DNA of 7,563 nucleotides from Planctomycetaceae bacterium UBA4655 (GTDB lineage: Bacteria > Planctomycetota > Planctomycetia > Pirellulales > UBA1268): assembly GCA_002405515.1 (NCBI GenBank), contig DHLZ01000131.1:1637-9199 (forward strand). The letters run 5' to 3'. The notes beneath the pieces were generated by a model. The model made no database searches. It was not told the origin of the DNA and saw only the letters and a list, made by a program, of their open reading frames with translations. A program made the translations under genes and the position numbers. Numbering within the stretch: the first letter of the stretch is position 1; each line of letters starts with the position of its first letter. Below are positions 1 through 4,776 of the stretch, one piece after another.

Positions 1-485
1 ACGCGGCGCTCTCCCGCGTCCGCGGCCGCACGCTCGGGTTCGTCTTCCAGTCCTACAACCTGATTCCGCAACTGAGCGTGGTGGAAAACATCGCGCTGCC
101 GCTGGCCTACAGGCCCAGGCAGCCGGGCGACCACGGCCGCTGCCTGGCGCTGGCCCGCCTCGTGGGACTGGCCGATCGGCTCGGCCACCGGCCGACCCAG
201 CTTTCCGGCGGGCAGCAGCAGCGGGTGGCGATCGCGCGGGCGCTGGTCAACAATCCCGCCCTCATCCTCGCCGACGAGCCGACGGGCAATCTCGACACCG
301 CCACCAGCCACGAGATCATGGACATGCTCGCCGCCCTCAACCGCGCCGGCCGCACGATCGTGCTGGTGACCCACGAGCCCGACATCGCCGCCCGTGCCCG
401 CCGGGTGGTGCGGCTGCGAGACGGGCGGATCGACAGCGTGACGGAAAATCCTCCGGACGCGCGGGAGATCGCCGCCCGCGGATAG
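1..485 (+). CDS. ABC transporter ATP-binding protein, MacB/LolD type (5' truncated by window)
   Basis: This is the C-terminal ~160 residues of an ABC ATPase, which hydrolyses ATP at the cytoplasmic face of the membrane to drive a partner permease. The frame is open from base 3, so the start and the Walker A motif lie before the window; the ATG at 78 is internal. Visible in order: the Q-loop (LGFVFQSYNLIPQ, about 36-74), the signature LSGGQQQRVAIARAL (201-245), Walker B with catalytic Glu in LILADEPTGNLD (261-296) and the H-loop His in VTHEPD (366-383). The Q-loop wording, ADEPTGNLD and the THEPD ending are typical of the MacB/LolD/FtsE-like group, which usually works with an FtsX-like permease for lipoprotein export, macrolide efflux or peptide resistance. 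No permease follows; if there is one it is upstream, which would make this the last gene of its operon. The substrate cannot be told. No lesions are seen and the stop is TAG (483-485). Confidence 0.95.
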   Translation, partial: AALSRVRGRTLGFVFQSYNLIPQLSVVENIALPLAYRPRQPGDHGRCLALARLVGLADRLGHRPTQLSGGQQQRVAIARALVNNPALILADEPTGNLDTATSHEIMDMLAALNRAGRTIVLVTHEPDIAARARRVVRLRDGRIDSVTENPPDAREIAARG

Positions 486-601
486 CGACGCAGCGGGATG
501 GCGGTGCTGCATGCCTGGGACGGCGGTGAACCTGGCACAGCATGAACCGACATCAATCCCCCTTCTGCAAATCGCGGTTTTCAGAGGTGGGTGATCCGGC
601 T

Positions 602-615
602 TCCCTGATCAGGGA
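602..615. repeat. 14-bp perfect palindrome
   Basis: TCCCTGATCAGGGA is its own reverse complement. It has no loop, so it looks more like a dimeric protein site than an RNA hairpin. It lies between two convergent genes, where an operator has no obvious promoter to control. It may be chance. Confidence 0.35.
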
Positions 616-691
616 GGTGTCTTGCCGCGTTCGATTCGGTCAGGCCCCGACGCCTCATTCACGGAAGAGATTTTTGGTGGACCGGCTACTC

Positions 692-710
692 TCGGCACTC
701 GTGCTGCCGA
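692..710. other. Hairpin in convergent gap (possible terminator stem)
   Basis: TCGGCA (692-697) and TGCCGA (705-710) are perfect inverted repeats around a 7-base spacer. The structure sits about 80 bases past the stop of the minus-strand hydrolase and about 200 bases past the ABC ATPase. No T-run follows on either strand, so a role in termination is only a guess. Confidence 0.2.
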
Positions 711-790
711 CGATCGCTCCGTCCTCGCCCCGCCAGAAGTCCCGAGAAGACCGCTGAACAACCCGATGCGGCGGCATGCCGGCGGCCAGT

Positions 791-1933
791 TCACACCATC
801 GTGAACAACTGGAATATCACCAGGGCGTAGAGGCGATGTCCAAAATCATTGGGGTGATTGAAGTTATTTCCGCTGATGTCGGTGAACGATTTGGTTTTCA
901 GCAGCTCGATCCATGGTGTCGTCACGTCCGCGACAGCCACGTTTTCTCCTGCCATCTGCAGGAGGACATCGCGGTATCCGATGAACTTCGTGGCTGGAAG
1001 ACGTTGGGTCATCGACGACACCAGCACGACATCCGCGTCGGGCACCGCCTCCCGCACTGCCGCCAGCAGTTTCCGCATGGTGGCTTCAAATAACTCGGGC
1101 CGTTCACCGTGGTTCATCCCGTAGGCGATCGTCACAAGATCGGGCCGCTCTGATTTCAATTGCTCCAATTGCGTGAAGGCCCTGTCCGCCTTCGTGCCGG
1201 CGATGCCGAGATTTTTCAGGCTGACGGCGGATCCAAAATGCCGCTCCAGCAGGAGCGCCAGCAGCTCCGGATATGCCGGCTGGCGAGGTGGCACCGCGAC
1301 TTTCTTGAACCCCGACGCGTTGTAGCCCTCCGTGATGCTGTCGCCGATCGCCACGACCTTGAAGGCTCGTTGTTCCTTGAGCTTCGTGATACTGCGGGCG
1401 AGTTTGGGTTCGGATGCCGTGGGCTGCCATGTCCACAAGCCTGCATGCTCGTAGCTGGCCTGCGGCTGCAGGTCATGGAAGAAATGCCCCTCCGACCAAA
1501 GCACCCCCTGCAGGGTGTTCTTGGCGCCCTTGGGCGGACTCATCTCCTCCACGGTCTTGAACGGAATCCGTGAGTCCTTCAGCAATTCGATGACATTCGA
1601 GCCGGATTTCCAGGTGAAATCCTTGCCCGGCTCGTAAACCGTCGCCAGGTCCGGGCTGCGCAAGGCGGGTGGCGCGGCGGGGACGAAGAGGAGCTTCGCG
1701 GTGGCGAAATCCTGTCCTTTGTCTTTGACGAAAAAGACGGGCTCGCAGTCCATCTTCGTGCTGTTCCAAAACGGTTCATGGAACACATGCTTGTAACTGT
1801 CATCCGCCGGGAGGGCCGAAGCATCGGCGGCGGGCCGAGACGTCGTGTCCTTGTCGGCGGCCTGCAGGAATCCTGCCCCGCCGAGAAGAGCGAGAGAGGC
1901 CACGCCCGAGGCAAGCCACGATGCATGACGCAT
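791..1933 (-). CDS. Exported SGNH/GDSL-family hydrolase
   Basis: The product is 380 residues and is predicted to be a secreted serine esterase or acylhydrolase; the substrate is unknown, and deacetylation of a polysaccharide is one possibility. Residues 1-26 form a Sec signal peptide with probable cleavage after LQA. Residues ~45-180 form a segment that I take to be an accessory beta domain. The SGNH domain spans ~190-380. Block I is GDSIT with nucleophile Ser199, block II has Gly246 in NLGIAGT, block III is YGMNH with Asn274, and block V is NHPNDFGH with His360. The position three before His360, usually Asp in DxxH, is Asn357. The start at 1933 is chosen because the signal peptide begins there and GAGG lies 7 bases upstream. 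The frame stays open to 2584, but that extension is not protein-like and runs under the divergent gene. The divergent neighbour is a Tat-signal pyruvyl transferase family protein. The reading frame is intact. Confidence 0.9.
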   Translation of the reverse strand: MRHASWLASGVASLALLGGAGFLQAADKDTTSRPAADASALPADDSYKHVFHEPFWNSTKMDCEPVFFVKDKGQDFATAKLLFVPAAPPALRSPDLATVYEPGKDFTWKSGSNVIELLKDSRIPFKTVEEMSPPKGAKNTLQGVLWSEGHFFHDLQPQASYEHAGLWTWQPTASEPKLARSITKLKEQRAFKVVAIGDSITEGYNASGFKKVAVPPRQPAYPELLALLLERHFGSAVSLKNLGIAGTKADRAFTQLEQLKSERPDLVTIAYGMNHGERPELFEATMRKLLAAVREAVPDADVVLVSSMTQRLPATKFIGYRDVLLQMAGENVAVADVTTPWIELLKTKSFTDISGNNFNHPNDFGHRLYALVIFQLFTMV

Positions 1934-1940
1934 GTTCGCG

Positions 1941-1944
1941 CCTC
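1941..1944 (-). promoter_or_regulatory. Ribosome binding site of the SGNH hydrolase
   Basis: On the minus strand GAGG stands 7 bases before the ATG at 1933-1931. It supports this start over the in-frame codons further upstream. Confidence 0.5.
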
Positions 1945-2151
1945 GGCCATGGCCGCGGGTTTCTTTTTCGAGAACCGCGCCAGATCGAGTTTCGACCCGG
2001 AGATGGCGGATCGTCCGCGTTTTCATGTCCATGCACGGCCGCCGACCATCGTTCGGTCTGAAACGAAAGTCCCGCCTCTCACCGCGCGTTTGACGCGGAC
2101 GAGCCGGACGATGCCGAGCCGACCCAGTTGGCGGCCTTGTCTCTCGCGGCA

Positions 2152-2182
2152 TTGTCCTCCGCACCGCAATTCTTGGTATCCT
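2152..2182 (+). promoter_or_regulatory. Candidate sigma70-type promoter for the pyruvyl transferase family gene
   Basis: TATCCT at 2177-2182 is preceded by TG one base upstream (2174-2175), giving an extended -10. TTGTCC at 2152-2157 could be the -35 box, with a long 19-base spacer. The start codon lies 70 bases downstream at 2253. This is a match to the E. coli consensus only, in a probable planctomycete, so it is weak. Confidence 0.3.
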
Positions 2183-2240
2183 TTCATCGGACGTCGCCCC
2201 GCGGCATCCCAAGTGTATGTTCTGCCGCCCCGTCATCAAC

Positions 2241-2244
2241 GGAG
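2241..2244 (+). promoter_or_regulatory. Ribosome binding site deciding the start at 2253
   Basis: GGAG stands 8 bases before the ATG at 2253. The in-frame ATG at 2217 has no such sequence before it, so 2253 is preferred. Confidence 0.6.
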
Positions 2245-2252
2245 TCACACCC

Positions 2253-3569
2253 ATGCCGTTGCAATGTTGCCGCCGCACGCTTCTCAAGATTGCGACGACG
2301 GGCATGGCCTGCGGCGCCGCGGGCGGCACGAGCCTTGGCGCCGACGAGGACGGTTCTTCCCGCGACGCCGTGCCGGGGCCGACCATCCTCCTGAAGTCTG
2401 GCTGGCAGACCGTCAATATCGGCGACATCGCCCATACCCCGGGAATGCTCGCGCTGCTGGAAAAGCATCTTCCCGAGGCCCGCACGGTCCTCTGGCCGAT
2501 CGTCGTCGACGACGCGGTCGAGAAGATGCTCCTGACCCGATTTCCAAAGCTGACGATCGTGCCGCGTGAGCTGCGCACCCACAAGCCCGTCCCCGACGAA
2601 GCGATCCGACCCTTCTTCGATCGCTGCGATTTCTATCTGCATGGGAGCGGGCCGAATCCGATGCGGGTCGACCATCTGCGGCAATGGGTCGCCTTGACGG
2701 GCAAGCCGTTCGGCTTCGGCGGCGTCACGTTTCCCTCCCTGGATCAGAAGCTGGCCGAGTTGCTCGCTCAGGCCAGCTTCATCGGCTGCCGCGACACGAA
2801 ATCGCTCGAGTTGCTGAAGCAAAAGGGCCTGCGCGGACCGACGCTTTCGTTCGCGCCCGACGCCGCCTTCGCCTGCGACGTCCTCGACGAACGCAAGGCC
2901 CTCGACTTCCTGCGGCAGCACGGCCTCGAAGCGGGCCGCTACGCCTGTTTCGTGCCACGGCTCCGCTGGACGCCCTTTCACAAAATGGATCAGTGGTATC
3001 GGCCGTCGCCCGCGAAGATCGAGGAAACCGAACGGGTGAACGAGGCCACGGCCGAGAAGGACCACGCCAAAATGCGGTTGGCGATCGTGCGGTGGGTCCG
3101 CGAAACCGGCCTGAAGGCGGTGATCGTCCCGGAAATGGCCTACATGGTCGATCTGATCGACCCGCTCGTGTTCGATCCGTTGCCGGCCGACGTGAAGGAG
3201 AAGGTGGTCCGCCGGCGCTCGTTCTGGATCACCGACGAGGCCGACTCGCTGTTCCGTCGCGCGCGGGCGATGGTCAGCATCGAGATGCATTCGCCGATCC
3301 TCGCGGTCGGCCACGGCGTGCCGGCGATCCATATCCGCCAGCCCGAAGACACCTGGAAAGGGCAGATGTGGCGCGACATCGGACTGGGAGACTGGCTCCT
3401 GGAGATCGATGAGTCGAGCGGCGATGACATCGCGGCCTCCCTGCTGCGGATCGACGCCGACCATGACGCGGCGCGGGCGAAGGTCCGTGCGGCGATGGAG
3501 AAGGTCGCCGCCTTGCAGCGGGCGATGATGATGACGTTGCGCGAGTCCCTGTCCGCGCCGGCCCGCTGA
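2253..3569 (+). CDS. Polysaccharide pyruvyl transferase family protein with Tat signal
   Basis: The product is 438 residues. Residues 1-30 form a twin-arginine signal (CRRTLLK at 6-12, a hydrophobic stretch, probable cleavage after SLGA). The rest matches the polysaccharide pyruvyl transferase fold as I know it: GWQTVNIGD near the N-terminus of the domain (50-58), FIGCRDTKSLELL (176-188, in the place of the family's VRDxxS element), PDAAF (202-206) and a C-terminal SIEMHSPILAVGHGVP (342-357, in the place of the RMHxxxLAxxxGxP element). Members such as CsaB and WcaK put pyruvate from phosphoenolpyruvate on sugars and are cytoplasmic, so a Tat signal is odd and the donor and reaction here are uncertain. 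The start at 2253 rather than 2217 is supported by GGAG 8 bases before it and places the twin arginines near the N-terminus. It is divergent from the exported SGNH hydrolase, which could share a role in envelope glycans. The frame is intact. It converges with the metalloprotease gene, leaving a 29-base gap that has no clear terminator. Confidence 0.85.
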   Translation: MPLQCCRRTLLKIATTGMACGAAGGTSLGADEDGSSRDAVPGPTILLKSGWQTVNIGDIAHTPGMLALLEKHLPEARTVLWPIVVDDAVEKMLLTRFPKLTIVPRELRTHKPVPDEAIRPFFDRCDFYLHGSGPNPMRVDHLRQWVALTGKPFGFGGVTFPSLDQKLAELLAQASFIGCRDTKSLELLKQKGLRGPTLSFAPDAAFACDVLDERKALDFLRQHGLEAGRYACFVPRLRWTPFHKMDQWYRPSPAKIEETERVNEATAEKDHAKMRLAIVRWVRETGLKAVIVPEMAYMVDLIDPLVFDPLPADVKEKVVRRRSFWITDEADSLFRRARAMVSIEMHSPILAVGHGVPAIHIRQPEDTWKGQMWRDIGLGDWLLEIDESSGDDIAASLLRIDADHDAARAKVRAAMEKVAALQRAMMMTLRESLSAPAR

Positions 3570-3598
3570 GGTGGCGGCCGGGGCAGCGGATGCCGAGA

Positions 3599-4566
3599 TC
3601 ACCGCGTGGCCGGCGCCGGGTTCGCGGCCGCGCGGCGGGCCGGGGCGTAAATCGACGTGCGGCCGACCGTCGAGGCGACCGGCCCCCGCGCCGGCGGGGA
3701 GGCCCCGGGCAGTGGATCCGGACTTTGTCCCCGGGCGGTGCCGTCCCGGGCCGCCGGTGACGGCACGGACGCCGCGAGCGCTGCCGGCGGCGCCGGACAA
3801 CCCTGCTTCACCCAGTCGAGCCAGACCGTCTGCATCTGGGCCACGCCAGGAACACCATAGTGCTTCCGCAGGGCGCCGGCCCAGTCGTCGCCGGCCAGGC
3901 CATCGGCCACGAAGTTGACCTATGTGTGCCGACCACCGCGCTCGATGAGATAGCGCGCCAGCGAATAGCCCTGCGAGTAGAGGGGGAGCACGTCGGCCGG
4001 ATACTCGCGCATCGCGAACATGTCCGGAAACGCGATGCCCCGGCCGGTGGTCAGGAACTCGATCAGCATCCGGTGCTGGCGGGCCCGCTCCACAGGGTGC
4101 TCGACCGTCGTGCAGGCGCCTTCGTCGGCCCAGCGCGGCAGCGGCCGCCGGAAGTGACTGGCGAAGATCGTGTGCGTGATCTCATGGGGCAGCACGGAAT
4201 CGATGATCCGCTCCTCGCTCCCCTGAATCGTCATCGTCCAGTTGAAGACTTCCCCTTTGTCGAACACGAAACTCGTGGCGCCCCGGCCCCGAGGTGCGGG
4301 GCCACCTGGGCCTTGATCGGACATGGCCGGCTCCAGCGCGGCAGCGGCCGGCCGAGCCACTCGACGGCCAGCGTGTGGCGACAGTGCTCCGCGGCATCGC
4401 CGATTCTGCGGGCGAGCTCTTCGGTCGGGGCATCGACGAGGAAATTGGCCGTCCGATACCCGGCCGCGTGCGCCGCCCCGGCACTCCAGCAGCAGGCCAG
4501 CACCGCGATCAGGCACGCCAGCCATATCCGATTCCAACGCCGGGCGATCACTCGTCCGCAATTCAT
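3599..4566 (-). pseudogene. Secreted peptidase-MA-like zinc metalloprotease, one frameshift and one in-frame stop
   Basis: Repaired, the gene encodes 322 residues: a signal peptide (1-34, cleavage near AAHA), a helical segment with AVEWLGRPLPRWSRPCPI, the zinc site HEITH (128-132) and PRWADEG (144-150), whose Glu149 is the likely third ligand. It then has a C-terminal helical part up to about 257 and a Pro/Ala-rich tail. The pattern is that of gluzincin-like proteins of the peptidase-MA kind. The first 95 residues are read in one frame; from 4281-4284 (a C4 run) the rest is in the next frame. One added base gives LGAGGATSFVFDKGE, which matches the family as I recall it. A TAG at 3920-3922 then interrupts the frame at residue 216, followed by 106 further residues in the same frame, including GDDWAGALRKHYG. 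TAC (Tyr) to TAG is the simplest origin. The start at 4566 has GGAGG 9 bases before it. As it stands, translation from 4566 leaves the native frame before the zinc site and yields no protease. Confidence 0.85.
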
Positions 4567-4575
4567 GCCGTCGTG

Positions 4576-4580
4576 CCTCC
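4576..4580 (-). promoter_or_regulatory. Ribosome binding site of the metalloprotease gene
   Basis: On the minus strand GGAGG stands 9 bases before the ATG at 4566-4564. It is the best Shine-Dalgarno match in the window and settles this start over the in-frame ATG at 4632. Confidence 0.7.
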
Positions 4581-4751
4581 ATGCATTCGAACCGGGCCGC
4601 GACGGAATCCTTTCCATCGTTGCGAACCGCACGGCGCCGGTCCCGGGTCGGGCACTCCGTGCGGCCGCCGATCGGCCCGCGAAGCCGCGGACGGTAGCGG
4701 CCGCCCCCAGGCCGGGCCAGATCGCTTTTCACTTGCCCGTTCCGCCCCGCT

Positions 4752-4770
4752 TTCCACCGCGCGGGTGGAA
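4752..4770 (-). terminator. Hairpin just after the large envelope gene
   Basis: TTCCACC (4752-4758) and GGTGGAA (4764-4770) form a perfect 7-bp stem around GCGCG. It begins 6 bases past the stop of the large minus-strand gene. No T-run follows on the minus strand, so it could be a stem of a weak or Rho-assisted terminator or an mRNA 3'-end stabiliser. It lies in the 210-base gap before the metalloprotease gene, which otherwise holds only that gene's ribosome binding site and no other signal I can support. Confidence 0.4.
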
Positions 4771-4776
4771 CCGGCG

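Larger units (their letters stand above)
486..790. other. Intergenic region between convergent genes
   Basis: This 305-base gap separates the ABC ATPase stop from the stop of the minus-strand hydrolase. Short open frames cross it on both strands (for example 622-804 + and 609-794 -), but none has a recognisable motif, a good ribosome binding site or a plausible protein composition. It contains a perfect palindrome (602-615) and a short hairpin (692-710), listed separately. Transcripts from both flanking genes should end here, but I see no hairpin directly followed by a T-run on either strand. Confidence 0.6.
1934..2252. other. Divergent intergenic spacer
   Basis: This 319-base region lies between the starts of the minus-strand hydrolase and the plus-strand pyruvyl transferase family gene and should hold both promoters. 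A candidate promoter for the plus-strand gene and both ribosome binding sites are listed separately. I could not pick a convincing minus-strand promoter. A weak 5-bp stem (2006-2010 with 2014-2018) followed by GTTTT is present but short. The open frames that extend into it on both strands look like high-GC artefacts. Confidence 0.6.

Noticed and set aside
609..804. Short open frames on both strands in the convergent gap
   Set aside because: No recognisable motif, no supporting ribosome binding site, and they overlap each other and the end of the hydrolase gene.
2006..2023. GCGGA-TCG-TCCGC stem followed by GTTTT as a plus-strand terminator
   Set aside because: The stem is only 5 bp with a 3-base loop, the T-run is short, and no plus-strand gene ends nearby.
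2217..2252. Upstream ATG of the pyruvyl transferase family gene
   Set aside because: There is no ribosome binding site before it, and it would push the twin-arginine motif 12 residues further from the N-terminus.
1934..2584. N-terminal extension of the SGNH hydrolase to 2584
   Set aside because: The extension is Arg-rich without protein-like order and overlaps the divergent gene. The signal peptide and GAGG fix the start at 1933.
2184..3800. 538-codon open frame on the minus strand under the pyruvyl transferase family gene
   Set aside because: The composition is biased to Arg, Gly, His and Asp in long runs, as expected for an antisense frame. The plus strand has the family motifs and a ribosome binding site.
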